Below, piece after piece: positions 51,314 through 59,712 of a stretch of 64,000 nucleotides of DNA. This DNA is from Candidatus Saccharibacteria bacterium (GTDB lineage Bacteria; Patescibacteriota; Saccharimonadia; Saccharimonadales; Saccharimonadaceae), in contig CP064991.1 of assembly GCA_016699895.1 (NCBI GenBank), positions 124,001 through 188,000 of the forward strand, in the 5' to 3' direction. The translations under genes and the position numbers were made by a program. Every line of letters starts with the position of its first letter. Position 1 is the stretch's first letter. Below the pieces are notes generated by a model. That model was given only the letters and a program-made list of their open reading frames with translations. It ran no database searches and was not told the origin of the DNA.

Positions 51314-52951
51314 TTACATTCGGCTCGGTGCGTGGATACCCAGAATCGCTAGTCCAGCCTGCAAAATATCGGCATAAAGCCCCACTAGACCGAGACGGTG
51401 CTGTTCGTATTCGCTGCCGATGACCTGATTTTTCTCGTAATAGCGATTGAATTCCTGGGCCAGTTCGAACAGATAATTGCAGATGTGATGTGGCTCGAGT
51501 TGGCGAGTAGCTAGCTCTACTATTTCGGCATATTCACCCAGTTTTCGTACCAATGCATAATCTTCGTCGCGTAGCGTGATCGGCATGACAAAGCTCGCGC
51601 CACTCTTTTCCAGAATGCGACGAGCCCTGGCATGAGCATACTGCAAATAACTGCCGGTGTTGCCGGTTAAACTGACCGCTTCGTCTACATCAAACACCAC
51701 GTCGCCGCCAATTTTGACCTTTAGGAACTGGTAACGTAGAGCGCCAGCAATGATCTCGTCAGTCGGTTCGCCGCCGCGCTCGGCGATCGCCGCTGTGAAT
51801 TGATCAAACAGCCAAGCAATCTCGATGACATCGCCGTCACGGCTACTCATTTTTCCAGTAGTGAGTTTCACGGTGCCCGTCGAAATGTTGACCGTGACAT
51901 CTTTGCGATCCGGCCAGACCAGCCCAGCCGCCGCAATCACGCCCTTGAAATAATCACGCTGCTCCTCGGCGGTCACGATATAGCTTTTGTCGGGATGGAA
52001 CTGCTCGTTTTTGAGCAGCATCAGCCCGAGATCGCGCGCCGCATACAGCCCGCGGCCGTTTGAGGCCACAAACACATTGTCGAACGCGCCGTATTTGCTA
52101 CCCTCGAATATCAAGGCGCCACTAGACTCCTGAAACACCTTTGGCACATTACGTTTCACCACCTCAACGCCGCGATGATCAGCATCGCTCTCGAGGAAAC
52201 GATAGACGGTCGGCTGGTTGCCGAGCCGCGCCACCAAATGGTCAATTTGCTCGAAACTCCAGGCTTTACAGAGGTCATAGATCTGGATATATAGACCAGA
52301 TGTTGGCTCGAATGATTGCTCGGCTAGGTCGTTAATCTCGCTCTGCGCCGTCTCGTCCTCTTTGTATGCCTTTGACCCTTCTGCATACATTTTGCTCATA
52401 AACGTGTTGCGATCAATTTTAGGAATTGATTCAATCTTCGTGAAATCGCCGTCGGCATAGCGTAGCAGCGCATACATGCTCTTGCCAACGTGCAACCCGA
52501 CGTCGCCATGGTAGCTAACGCGGTAGACCTGACCACCACTGACCGCTAGTAGATTGGCAATCGTATCGCCGAGGATAGCGTTGAACGCATGACCAATATG
52601 CATGGCCTTGAACGGATTGGGGTTGTTAGTCTCGATGACGATCGTCTGCCCGGCGCGGAATAATGGCGACTCCTGGCGCGTCATATCTAACAACGACGTG
52701 GCGCCGAGTGTGATATTAATAAAGCCCGGACCAGCTACCACCGCATCGAGGAACGCGTCGTTGGTGCGCAGTTCACGCGCGATCGTCTCGGCAATTTCGC
52801 GCGGACTTTCATGCAAACGCCCAGCCAGCTGCATGGCCACATTAGTCGCAATATCACCAAATGTAGGATCCGGTCGAGATAGTTTAATTTCGACGTCAAT
52901 AGCAAATAGTGCCTTGACGGTACGGGCGACTATATCAGCATAATAATTCAT
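51314..52951 (-). CDS. argS: Arginyl-tRNA synthetase
   Basis: 545 residues, a class I synthetase. Add-1 domain at the N-terminus, ETNNPNPFKAMHIGHAFNAILGD (HIGH motif as HIGH) and, in place of KMSKS, GKMSSRDGDVIEIAWLFDQF. The C-terminal DALR-type helical anticodon-binding domain ends ...GLYADILQAGLAILGIHAPSRM. TACAAT (52958-52963) ends 6 nt before the ATG. The GGAG immediately before the ATG is too close for normal ribosome binding, so leaderless translation is more likely. Confidence 0.96.
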   Translation of the reverse strand: MNYYADIVARTVKALFAIDVEIKLSRPDPTFGDIATNVAMQLAGRLHESPREIAETIARELRTNDAFLDAVVAGPGFINITLGATSLLDMTRQESPLFRAGQTIVIETNNPNPFKAMHIGHAFNAILGDTIANLLAVSGGQVYRVSYHGDVGLHVGKSMYALLRYADGDFTKIESIPKIDRNTFMSKMYAEGSKAYKEDETAQSEINDLAEQSFEPTSGLYIQIYDLCKAWSFEQIDHLVARLGNQPTVYRFLESDADHRGVEVVKRNVPKVFQESSGALIFEGSKYGAFDNVFVASNGRGLYAARDLGLMLLKNEQFHPDKSYIVTAEEQRDYFKGVIAAAGLVWPDRKDVTVNISTGTVKLTTGKMSSRDGDVIEIAWLFDQFTAAIAERGGEPTDEIIAGALRYQFLKVKIGGDVVFDVDEAVSLTGNTGSYLQYAHARARRILEKSGASFVMPITLRDEDYALVRKLGEYAEIVELATRQLEPHHICNYLFELAQEFNRYYEKNQVIGSEYEQHRLGLVGLYADILQAGLAILGIHAPSRM

Positions 52952-52957
52952 ATCTCC

Positions 52958-52963
52958 ATTGTA
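52958..52963 (-). promoter_or_regulatory. -10 box (TACAAT) for leaderless argS
   Basis: Minus-strand TACAAT, GGAGAT, ATG: 6-nt spacing. Confidence 0.5.
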
Positions 52964-53041
52964 TCATGATCGACAGTAGTCGATCGAACCTTGAACCGTT
53001 AGATTCCGTCACCAACTATTCGTAACAAATCTGACTATTCA

Positions 53042-53093
53042 AGGGGTGTGCCCGGCCATGGTGTATGGCCGGGCTGTTGCCCCTCTTGGTTCC
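53042..53093 (-). terminator. Large hairpin closing GC-rich island 2
   Basis: Core stem GCCCGGCCAT / ATGGCCGGGC (10 bp, 53050-53074) extended by an outer AGGGG / CCCCT pairing. It lies downstream of the two small membrane-protein genes on the minus strand. No U-tract of note. Confidence 0.6.
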
Positions 53094-53125
53094 TCACTCC
53101 CCATCGGGAGGAGACGCTGAGGGGC

Positions 53126-53392
53126 TCAGCGCTTTGTTGTAGGAGGGAGACCGAGCTCGCGCTCGGCCTTGAACTTGCGGTGTTTGCGGATGCGATACAC
53201 ACATCCCACCGCGCAGACAACCAGGACCAATGCAACAGCTCGCATGAACCAAAAAGTTGCCGTGTCGGACGCAATGCCGAACCAGTCGGGTCGGAACGCG
53301 ATATACACTGCGGCGAATGCCGCGGCGATGATCACTCCGACCGTCGAGTCGTGGCGGCGCCTGGTCTGCCACTGTTCGTGGTCCCGGCTCAT
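53126..53392 (-). CDS. Small two-helix membrane protein, unknown
   Basis: 88 residues from ATG 53392 (MSRDHEQWQTRRRHDSTVG). The start overlaps the stop of the gene before it as ATGA and has GAAAGG upstream. Two membrane helices (about 18-36 and 47-69) are followed by a basic tail (YRIRKHRKFKAERELGLPPTTKR). Strongly GC-rich codon use. No family recognised. Confidence 0.6.
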   Translation of the reverse strand: MSRDHEQWQTRRRHDSTVGVIIAAAFAAVYIAFRPDWFGIASDTATFWFMRAVALVLVVCAVGCVYRIRKHRKFKAERELGLPPTTKR

Positions 53393-53682
53393 CTTTCCAC
53401 TTTCCTTTCGGTAGATGCGGCGCGGGCCAGTTGGCCCGCAGTGACCATGAGTGTGCCGATGGCAATGGCGCCACCGAACACAATCGCCCCGGCGGCGATC
53501 ATACCCCACTGGTAGCCGGCCCAGAGGGCGAACACACTAGTGAGAACGAATATCACCGGTACGACACTGATAGCCACGAAGGCCACCAGTGACTTCTGAT
53601 CAGCAGCCCACTTAATAAGGCCGCTGAGCGCCAGGACTGCCAGGATGCCCAGCAACTGAGCACCCTTTTGGATCCATTCCAC
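53389..53682 (-). CDS. Small three-helix membrane protein, unknown
   Basis: 97 residues, starting at GTG 53682 (AAAGGAAG lies 7 nt upstream). Three hydrophobic helices (about 10-25, 33-55, 60-82) and a short basic tail. It is coupled to the next gene by a 4-nt overlap. Size and topology recall holin or small accessory membrane proteins, but there is no sequence-level support. GC-rich like the rest of this island. Confidence 0.6.
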   Translation of the reverse strand: MEWIQKGAQLLGILAVLALSGLIKWAADQKSLVAFVAISVVPVIFVLTSVFALWAGYQWGMIAAGAIVFGGAIAIGTLMVTAGQLARAASTERKVER

Positions 53683-53860
53683 GGATCATCTTCCTTTCGA
53701 CGATTTCGACAAGAGTCCAGTTCGAACCCTCCCGGTGTACTATCGCACGAAAAACGCGGAAATAACACATCGGAAAGATTCGAAACCTCCTATACATAAA
53801 AAGTTCTGCGTATAATTCAAACCTACATCGGCCAGTTCGCCCACTGACCAACAGTATGCT

Positions 53861-53889
53861 ATTTTATCATACAATTACGTTTATGTCAA
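53861..53889 (-). promoter_or_regulatory. Promoter of the small membrane-protein pair
   Basis: Minus strand: consensus TTGACA (53884-53889), 17 bp, TAAAAT (53861-53866). Confidence 0.8.
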
Positions 53890-53930
53890 TAAATTGTGCT
53901 CATTTCCTATAGTGGTGATTTCGTTTATGC

Positions 53931-53959
53931 TTGACAAAATATCGCTAAAGGTTTATAAT
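53931..53959 (+). promoter_or_regulatory. Perfect-consensus promoter of the basic-protein gene
   Basis: TTGACA (53931-53936), 17 bp, TATAAT (53954-53959): full match to the sigma-70/sigma-A consensus. Leader about 75 nt with AGGAGGA before the ATG. Confidence 0.88.
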
Positions 53960-54039
53960 ACGCCCCACCACTGGACACCCTGGCAAACCAGCTAGGACGA
54001 CGTGGTGCACCGCACACAATAGAATGAGGAGGATGAGCG

Positions 54040-54435
54040 ATGACGTCATACGCATCGTCCAGCCATACCCCCCCCCGTAACAATCGGAAGGTGGTGAAAG
54101 AATTCAAGCCAACCGCTGAGCAGATCCTGGTCGCTGAGCGGCGATCTCTGGCTGTCTTCGACAAGTTCGGCGGAGCCATCCGTGCCAACTCGCGCCGCGA
54201 GCTGGTTCGGTTTCTGGCCGGAGAAGTTCACAACCGGAATCGCCAGCTCGGCGACTACCGGAGCGGCGAATTCTCCACCACCCTCCGTGCGGCCGTTGAC
54301 GCCGCCATCAAGTCGGGCAAGATTGCCCAGACTGACGGCTGGTTCTACCGGACCTCAACGGTAAGTCGCAAGACTCACCACCAGAAATACCCGGCACGTG
54401 GCCGGAAGCAGGCAGCCAAGCGGGTGGCAGCCTAG
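54040..54435 (+). CDS. Small basic protein, unknown
   Basis: 131 residues, rich in Arg, Lys and Ala, no membrane segment. AGGAGGA lies 6 nt before the ATG. The stretch EILVAERRS...NSRRELVRFLAGEV...TLRAAVDAAIKSGKIAQTDGWFYRT reads as helices followed by a wing-like GKIAQTDGWFY, which could be a winged-helix, and the C-terminus is a basic tail (KYPARGRKQAAKRVAA). DNA or RNA binding is plausible. The GC-rich codon use and strong promoter set it apart from the surrounding genes. Confidence 0.65.
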   Translation: MTSYASSSHTPPRNNRKVVKEFKPTAEQILVAERRSLAVFDKFGGAIRANSRRELVRFLAGEVHNRNRQLGDYRSGEFSTTLRAAVDAAIKSGKIAQTDGWFYRTSTVSRKTHHQKYPARGRKQAAKRVAA

Positions 54436-54501
54436 AAGTGCGGGAAGCGTCAAGTAGATGGGAAAACCCACATCACGGTGACCCTACCGAAAGACGCGAA
54501 C

Positions 54502-54529
54502 CCCCTCGATCGAAAGACCGGTCGAGGGG
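54502..54529. terminator. Hairpin between the basic-protein gene and pyrH
   Basis: Stem CCCCTCGATC / GGTCGAGGGG (10 pairs, one G-U) with an 8-nt loop, between convergent genes. Confidence 0.7.
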
Positions 54530-54542
54530 AACCCCATGGGAA

Positions 54543-55247
54543 TTATTTTATACTGGTGCCGACTGTTTGCCCGCTCGCGACCTTGGCAATATTGCCAGGT
54601 TTTAGTAGCTCAAAGACAACGACGGGCTTGTCATGCTCGGCGGCGAGCGCGAGGGCTGCTTTGTCCATGACGCGAACCTTTTTATCGCGCAAAGCATCGT
54701 CATAGGAAATCGTGTCGAGCTTGCGTGCCTCCGGATTCTTTTCTGGATCATCGTCAAAAATACCGTCGACTTTGGTGGCTTTGGCAACAACGTCACAATC
54801 CAGTTCAATAGCCAGATTCAGTGCGCTCGTATCAGTAGTAAAGTACGGTCGACCCGTCCCGCCAGCCACGATTACCACCCTACCCTTGGACAAATGCGAC
54901 AACGCTCGGCGATGCGTATAATCATCGATAATTTGTTGACACGATACGTTCGATAGCACTGCCGTCGGCAAACCCTCGGCGTTGAAAACATCCGCCAGCG
55001 CCACGGCGTTGATCATCGTCCCCATCATACCCATATTATCTGCTGTCACCGGTCGCACATGTTGCCCCGCGAAATAAGCGCCGCGCACGAAATTCCCCGC
55101 GCCGACAATCACCACAATCTCCGCATCGGGAGATTCTTTTTTAGCTTTTTTGATCTCATCAGCGATCCACGTAGCTCGCTCGACTGAAAAGCCGCGTGGG
55201 CTGTCGCCCGCTAACTGTTCACCAGATAATTTTAGGAGTAATCTCAC
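54543..55247 (-). CDS. pyrH: UMP kinase
   Basis: 234 residues of the amino-acid-kinase fold: LLLKLSGEQLAGD, VVIVGAGNFVRGAYF, DNMGMMGTMINAVALADVF, VVIVAGGTGRPYFTTDTSALNLAIELDCDVVAKATKVDGIFDDDP. Phosphorylates UMP to UDP. It starts 4 nt inside the end of the preceding small gene. No de novo pyrimidine genes accompany it, which fits a salvage lifestyle. Confidence 0.96.
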   Translation of the reverse strand: MRLLLKLSGEQLAGDSPRGFSVERATWIADEIKKAKKESPDAEIVVIVGAGNFVRGAYFAGQHVRPVTADNMGMMGTMINAVALADVFNAEGLPTAVLSNVSCQQIIDDYTHRRALSHLSKGRVVIVAGGTGRPYFTTDTSALNLAIELDCDVVAKATKVDGIFDDDPEKNPEARKLDTISYDDALRDKKVRVMDKAALALAAEHDKPVVVFELLKPGNIAKVASGQTVGTSIK

Positions 55248-55522
55248 TTCGTGCCTTCCTTTCCTTTTATAGCCTGAATGATAGCAATAATGACGCCAGC
55301 AACCGCCGCCAAGCTCATCCCAATTGCCAAGCTGTATCCAAGAGCTTCGTTATATTGTGGAGCCAGTAGACTAATCGTGCTACCAATCACTATGCACGCT
55401 GCCATCAAACACACCAGCCCTACGATTACCCATCCTATCCGAAGCCCTATCTTTTTCGTGGTTGGTTCGATAATTATCTGAATCGGCTGTTGATTAGTTG
55501 ATTGGTTATTGTCTGAATTCAC
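55244..55522 (-). CDS. Small two-helix membrane protein, unknown
   Basis: 92 residues: a polar N-terminus rich in Asn and Gln (MNSDNNQSTNQQPIQI), two membrane helices (about 28-50 and 62-84) and a short basic tail. It lies between pyrG and pyrH and overlaps pyrH by 4 nt. No family recognised. Confidence 0.6.
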   Translation of the reverse strand: MNSDNNQSTNQQPIQIIIEPTTKKIGLRIGWVIVGLVCLMAACIVIGSTISLLAPQYNEALGYSLAIGMSLAAVAGVIIAIIQAIKGKEGTK

Positions 55523-55768
55523 CTATTTTCCTTTTACAAAGTTATAGATTATGAGTCCAACCAGACCAAGTGCTGCCGCGATAATCACAAATTGCAATAT
55601 CACTGCCAGCAGTCCAACAACAAATTTCAAAACAAAGGCTATAATACCGATCGCTATGACAACGATGAGTATAGCTACGATGCCATTTATTTTGGTGGTT
55701 TTTGAACCATTGTTTGTCGTAGACTTTCGCTCTACAACTTCGCCTTCGATAGCTGATTTTTTACTCAT
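55523..55768 (-). CDS. Small membrane protein, unknown
   Basis: 81 residues: a basic N-terminus (SAIEGEVVERKSTTNNGSKTTK) followed by two close hydrophobic segments (about 27-50 and 52-75). It overlaps the pyrG stop by 4 nt and ends directly before the next small gene. The pyrG-two small genes-pyrH order suggests a single transcript. Confidence 0.6.
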   Translation of the reverse strand: MSKKSAIEGEVVERKSTTNNGSKTTKINGIVAILIVVIAIGIIAFVLKFVVGLLAVILQFVIIAAALGLVGLIIYNFVKGK

Positions 55769-57354
55769 GATACCTCCTTTAACGATTCGATAAATGCAGC
55801 AAACAGCGGATGTGGACGCGTCGGGCGCGAGCGGAACTCAGGATGCGCCTGAGTCGCTATAAAGAATCTGTTGTCCGGAGCCTCGATGAATTCAACCAAC
55901 TGGCCGTCAGGGCTCGTGCCGCTGACCACTATACCGCCCTTTTCGATCTGCGGTAGGAACTTCTGATTGACCTCGTAACGATGACGATGACGTTCAACGA
56001 TATCACGAGCGCCGTACACCCGTTCTGCCAAACTACCCGATTGTAGGCGTGCAGGATAATCACCTAATCTCATAGTCCCGCCAGTAGATTCTTTGCCCTT
56101 TTGGTCAGCCATAATGTACACTACATTCTCTGGTGTTTTGTCATCAAATTCCTCGGAATTAGCTCTGGCGAGGCCGCCGCGCCGCGCCGCCGCAACCACT
56201 GCCATTTGCAAACCTAGGCACAGGCCTAGATAGGGTTTATTATGCTCGAGTGCATAGTCTGCCGCCGCGATCTTGCCTTCGGTACCTCGGGTACCGAAAC
56301 CGCCCGGCACCAACAATCCATCGACGGCTGCGAAATCTTCGCTCGTCACTTTTTCCGCATTCAGCCATTTAATATCCAAATTAACTCCCGACGCAAAGGC
56401 CGCCGATTTTAACGCCTCAGTGACAGAGAAATAGGTATCTTCGTTATCAACGTATTTTGCAACCAGCCCGACAGTCACGGTCTGGTCTTTTTTAGCACTA
56501 ACCCTCCGGCTCAACTCTTCCCATGCCGTCATGTCTGGAGTCTTGTCATTACCGACAAATCGATTTAGGACGTTCAGCACCCCGCTGTCGCGAACCTGGA
56601 GTGGTACATCGTACACCGATTTAGCATCGGGCAATAGAATGACCGCGTCGCTCTCGATGCCGGCAAATTTGGCAATTTTCTCCGCTACGCCGCGACTAGC
56701 CTGTCGCTCTAAACGCACCGCCACGATATCCGGAATGATGCCAAAGCCGCGCAGATCCTTTAAGGCGTTTTGGGCTGGTTTAGTTTTGAACTCTTTGCTA
56801 GTCGACAAAAATGGCACATAGAGTACCGACACGTACAGGCAGTTTTCGCGACCAACGAGGTTCGCAAATGTCCTAATCGCCTCAACAAAACTGAGGCCCT
56901 CGTAATCACCAACTGTGCCGCCGATCTCGCAAATATGAATATCTGATCCCTCAGAAGCTCTAACAATAGCATCCTGGATAGCATTCGTCAGGTGCGGTAC
57001 CAGCTGTACTGTTTGACCGTGGAAACCGCCTCGACGTTCCTTTGCGATTAAATCTTGAAATAATTTGCCAGACAACGTAATCGAGTTGCGCGTGGTTTCC
57101 TCGTCCAAAAATCGCTCGTAATGCCCTAGGTCGAGATCAGTCTCGGCGCCATCACGTGTCACAAAACATTCGCCGTGTTCAACAGGATTTAACAGTCCGG
57201 CATCGACATTGAGATATGGGTCGCATTTTTGCATCGAAACTTTGAAGCCTTTACCTTTTAAAATAGCGCCGATACTGGCGGCTGTGATGCCTTTCCCGAC
57301 GCCTGACAGGACTCCTCCGGTCACGAAGATATATTTGGTATTTATTTTACCCAT
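55765..57354 (-). CDS. pyrG: CTP synthase
   Basis: 529 residues. Amidoligase domain: KYIFVTGGVLSGVGKGITAASIGAILK, KCDPYLNVDAGLLNPVEHGECFVTRDGAETDLDLGHYERF. Class I glutaminase domain: VPGGFGTRGTEGKI, nucleophile Cys in GLCLGLQMA, and QAHPEFRSRPTRPHPLF. Converts UTP to CTP with glutamine. Shine-Dalgarno GAGGAGG. The TATAAT (57380-57385) of its promoter overlaps the recF promoter on the other strand. Confidence 0.97.
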   Translation of the reverse strand: MGKINTKYIFVTGGVLSGVGKGITAASIGAILKGKGFKVSMQKCDPYLNVDAGLLNPVEHGECFVTRDGAETDLDLGHYERFLDEETTRNSITLSGKLFQDLIAKERRGGFHGQTVQLVPHLTNAIQDAIVRASEGSDIHICEIGGTVGDYEGLSFVEAIRTFANLVGRENCLYVSVLYVPFLSTSKEFKTKPAQNALKDLRGFGIIPDIVAVRLERQASRGVAEKIAKFAGIESDAVILLPDAKSVYDVPLQVRDSGVLNVLNRFVGNDKTPDMTAWEELSRRVSAKKDQTVTVGLVAKYVDNEDTYFSVTEALKSAAFASGVNLDIKWLNAEKVTSEDFAAVDGLLVPGGFGTRGTEGKIAAADYALEHNKPYLGLCLGLQMAVVAAARRGGLARANSEEFDDKTPENVVYIMADQKGKESTGGTMRLGDYPARLQSGSLAERVYGARDIVERHRHRYEVNQKFLPQIEKGGIVVSGTSPDGQLVEFIEAPDNRFFIATQAHPEFRSRPTRPHPLFAAFIESLKEVS

Positions 57355-57379
57355 GGTGATTTCCTCCTCATGTAAAACA

Positions 57380-57392
57380 ATTATAGTACAAT
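57380..57392. promoter_or_regulatory. Overlapping divergent -10 boxes of pyrG and recF
   Basis: Minus-strand TATAAT (57380-57385) serves pyrG with a 20-25 nt leader. Plus-strand TACAAT (57387-57392) ends 6 nt before the recF ATG (leaderless type). The two polymerase sites cannot be occupied together. Confidence 0.55.
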
Positions 57393-57398
57393 AGTCCC

Positions 57399-58418
57399 AT
57401 GATTGCCAGAGTCCGATTGCAACATTTCCGCAAACACGAAGATTTTGAAACTACCTTTCAACCCGGTACGACGATCATCACCGGCCCGAACGGTAGCGGT
57501 AAAACCTCGCTCATCGAAGCTGTTCATATTGCTATCCAGGGCAAGAGTTGGCGTTCGGACTTTACCGAAATGATAAAAAACGACCAGGACACCGACTGGT
57601 GGCGACTGGATATTGATTTCATTGACGGCGAAAAGCGCACCGTGAAGTTCATCGACGGCAAAAAGACTTTTATTATAAATGACAAAGAATATTCACGGCT
57701 GCCGGCCCGTCTCAAAAAGCCAGTGATTCTGTTCGAGCCGAGCGATTTGCAGCTGCTTTACGGCTCACCCAATCGTCGTCGCACCTTTTTTGACCGATTC
57801 ATTGCCCAAGTCGATCCCACGCACGCTGTCACCTTGCGTCGTTTCGAGCGTGTCTTGTCCCAGCGCAATAATTTGCTCAAAAACGGCGCATCGCGCAACA
57901 ACTTATTTGTTTGGGATATTCAATTTGCCGATCTGGCCGAAAAGATCATCTCGGCACGAACTACCTGGATAAAACGAATCGGCGCGCGCGTCACCGAGCA
58001 GTACCAAGCTATTGCGAATACTCACGATGAAATTTCCCTCGGTTATAGCGCCAGCCATAAAACTCGAGCCGCGATCCTAGCCCAACTCGACGAAGAGTAT
58101 GCTTTGGGCTTGCCATTTACGAGATCCGGCCCGCAGACTCACGACGTTAAAATCAAAATTAACAATCACGATGCCAAGACCACTGCATCGCGCGGTGAGA
58201 ACCGAACTATCATTTTCGCCATGTTATATAGCATGATTGAACTCGCTAATGAGGAATTAGATTCTAATATCTATCTGTTATTTGATGATATCGATAGCGA
58301 ACTCGATAGCACGCATCAAAAAAATCTGTACCTGAATAACATTTTTAATAACAATTATTTATTCGCAACCACTATCGCCACTAAACACCGGGCTGCTAAT
58401 CGTTTGCGCTTCGATTAA
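57399..58418 (+). CDS. recF: RecF-type SMC-like recombination ATPase
   Basis: 339 residues. Walker A ITGPNGSGKTSLIEAVHIAIQGKSWR at the N-terminus, the signature-like LQLLYGSPNRRRTFFDRFI in the middle and ENRTIIFAMLYSMIELANE...IYLLFDDIDSELD (Walker B) at the end. It loads RecA with RecO/RecR at gaps. It lies apart from dnaA/dnaN here. The last 23 nt overlap the convergent gene at 58396. Confidence 0.92.
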   Translation: MIARVRLQHFRKHEDFETTFQPGTTIITGPNGSGKTSLIEAVHIAIQGKSWRSDFTEMIKNDQDTDWWRLDIDFIDGEKRTVKFIDGKKTFIINDKEYSRLPARLKKPVILFEPSDLQLLYGSPNRRRTFFDRFIAQVDPTHAVTLRRFERVLSQRNNLLKNGASRNNLFVWDIQFADLAEKIISARTTWIKRIGARVTEQYQAIANTHDEISLGYSASHKTRAAILAQLDEEYALGLPFTRSGPQTHDVKIKINNHDAKTTASRGENRTIIFAMLYSMIELANEELDSNIYLLFDDIDSELDSTHQKNLYLNNIFNNNYLFATTIATKHRAANRLRFD

Positions 58419-59085
58419 CCAAATCGATAATGTCAGTCGGGATGTCTTTGTGGTCGCTATAGCGAAATACGAGCTCTGGGGTAGCGGCAATCTGCCAAGC
58501 CCCGTCAACCTTGTGCAAGATCACACCATAGGTATCAGATCCACCCTCGCGGGTTGGTTCGTTATATAGCGTTGTTCCATACCAATCACCGTAATGATAA
58601 AATGTGCCGTCTTTGATCGTATATCCAGAGATAATAGTAGGATATGTATCAGATACAACAGTGTTAATTGTAGCTATCTGGTCCGAAAAGGCACTCGCCA
58701 AATAATCTTCCGAATAGTACGGCTTGATATCGATCGAAGTCCCATCATCATCAACCTGCACCTTGATCGCATCGAGCGAAATAGTGTCGCCAGTCGGCAC
58801 CACATAGTAATCGCCAACTTTCAAACGCAACTGGCCAGTTGCTTTCAATGTACCTGAATTGGCTGCCGAGCTATCTCCATTGGATGCACTGTAAAACTCG
58901 TACTGGTCTGCGTCATAAACGGTGATTGATTTCGTTTCCGAAGATAGATTAAAAACCACATTTTTATACGATAGCCAGTCTACTGCAAACAAAATTCCAC
59001 ATACTACGATCGCCGCCGCGACTAGCACGATCGCAAACTTCTTGATAGTCGCTCGATCAAATTTTAGATGAGAAAAATGAAACAT
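58396..59085 (-). CDS. Single-pass extracytoplasmic protein, unknown
   Basis: 229 residues with a basic N-terminus, a membrane helix (about 15-37) and an external alpha/beta domain (SYKNVVFNLSSETKSITVYD; GTFYHYGDWYGTTLYNE; GVILHKVDGAWQIAATPELVF). The last part resembles a small NTF2-like or DUF-type module. It overlaps the PEGA-protein gene by 1 nt and is last of the operon that begins with the secreted nuclease/lysozyme protein. Confidence 0.6.
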   Translation of the reverse strand: MFHFSHLKFDRATIKKFAIVLVAAAIVVCGILFAVDWLSYKNVVFNLSSETKSITVYDADQYEFYSASNGDSSAANSGTLKATGQLRLKVGDYYVVPTGDTISLDAIKVQVDDDGTSIDIKPYYSEDYLASAFSDQIATINTVVSDTYPTIISGYTIKDGTFYHYGDWYGTTLYNEPTREGGSDTYGVILHKVDGAWQIAATPELVFRYSDHKDIPTDIIDLVNRSAND

Positions 59086-59711
59086 TATTTAGACTCCTTG
59101 AACGGGTTAGTGTAGTCTTCGATCTGGATATTATAATCTGCCGGGTCAGATCCTATGCCATAAATATCTTTTATGGCGGCATTGCGGTAGCCACCAGGTG
59201 CATCAATTGTCACGATGATCGAATTACCAGATTTATCCGTATTGTCCATAACATAGCCTACTGCATAAATTCCTGCCTGGATCGGCAAAGAGTCAATAAT
59301 CGGATTCCGGTCTAGCACCAAAGCTCCGGACTCACCGACCTCAGACCCAGTGGTTGACTCTTGGGCTAGATAGACATCCTGATTATCCTCGGCCCATTGT
59401 TTTGCTTCGTTGGATTCAGGGTCTAACGCCACGACGATATATTTACTGTCGTCATCGATAATAACCGTTCCCTCGTAGTCGGCAAAACCATCTTTGGTAG
59501 CTTTGACCGTATAAGTACCATTCGCTAGATTAGTGCGGTCGCCGGAAACTTCTTTATCATTGATATATACCGTCGCGTCGGCAGGAACTTTACTAATAGT
59601 AATTGGGTTAGTCGCCTGATAAATATTCGGCCATACTATTACCGCTACCAGCACTAACAATAGAACCGAGGCGATTATGATATGAATGGGTTTTATGATA
59701 TCTCGTAGCAT
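59085..59711 (-). CDS. PEGA-domain membrane protein
   Basis: 208 residues: membrane helix at about 10-29, then a PEGA repeat (TISKVPADATVYINDKEV...LANGTYTVKATKDGFADYEGTVIIDD) at residues 36-90 and an unrecognised C-terminal part. PEGA domains are small beta folds of surface proteins. It lies 1 nt after the stop of the lysozyme frame and 1 nt over the following gene, so it belongs to the same transcript. Confidence 0.75.
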   Translation of the reverse strand: MLRDIIKPIHIIIASVLLLVLVAVIVWPNIYQATNPITISKVPADATVYINDKEVSGDRTNLANGTYTVKATKDGFADYEGTVIIDDDSKYIVVALDPESNEAKQWAEDNQDVYLAQESTTGSEVGESGALVLDRNPIIDSLPIQAGIYAVGYVMDNTDKSGNSIIVTIDAPGGYRNAAIKDIYGIGSDPADYNIQIEDYTNPFKESK

Positions 59712-59712
59712 G

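Larger units (their letters stand above)
53683..54039. other. Divergent regulatory region of GC-rich island 2
   Basis: 357 nt without a gene. It holds two back-to-back near-consensus sigma-A promoters and long leaders on both sides (about 170 nt towards 53682 and 75 nt towards 54040). No RNA gene recognised. Confidence 0.65.

Noticed and set aside
53094..53509. Alternative minus-strand frames across the small membrane-protein genes
   Set aside because: They lack membrane helices and Shine-Dalgarno sites, whereas the chosen frames show both and a 4-nt overlap.
53700..53760. A tRNA T-arm-like sequence (GTTCGAAC)
   Set aside because: No acceptor, D or anticodon stem can be folded around it.
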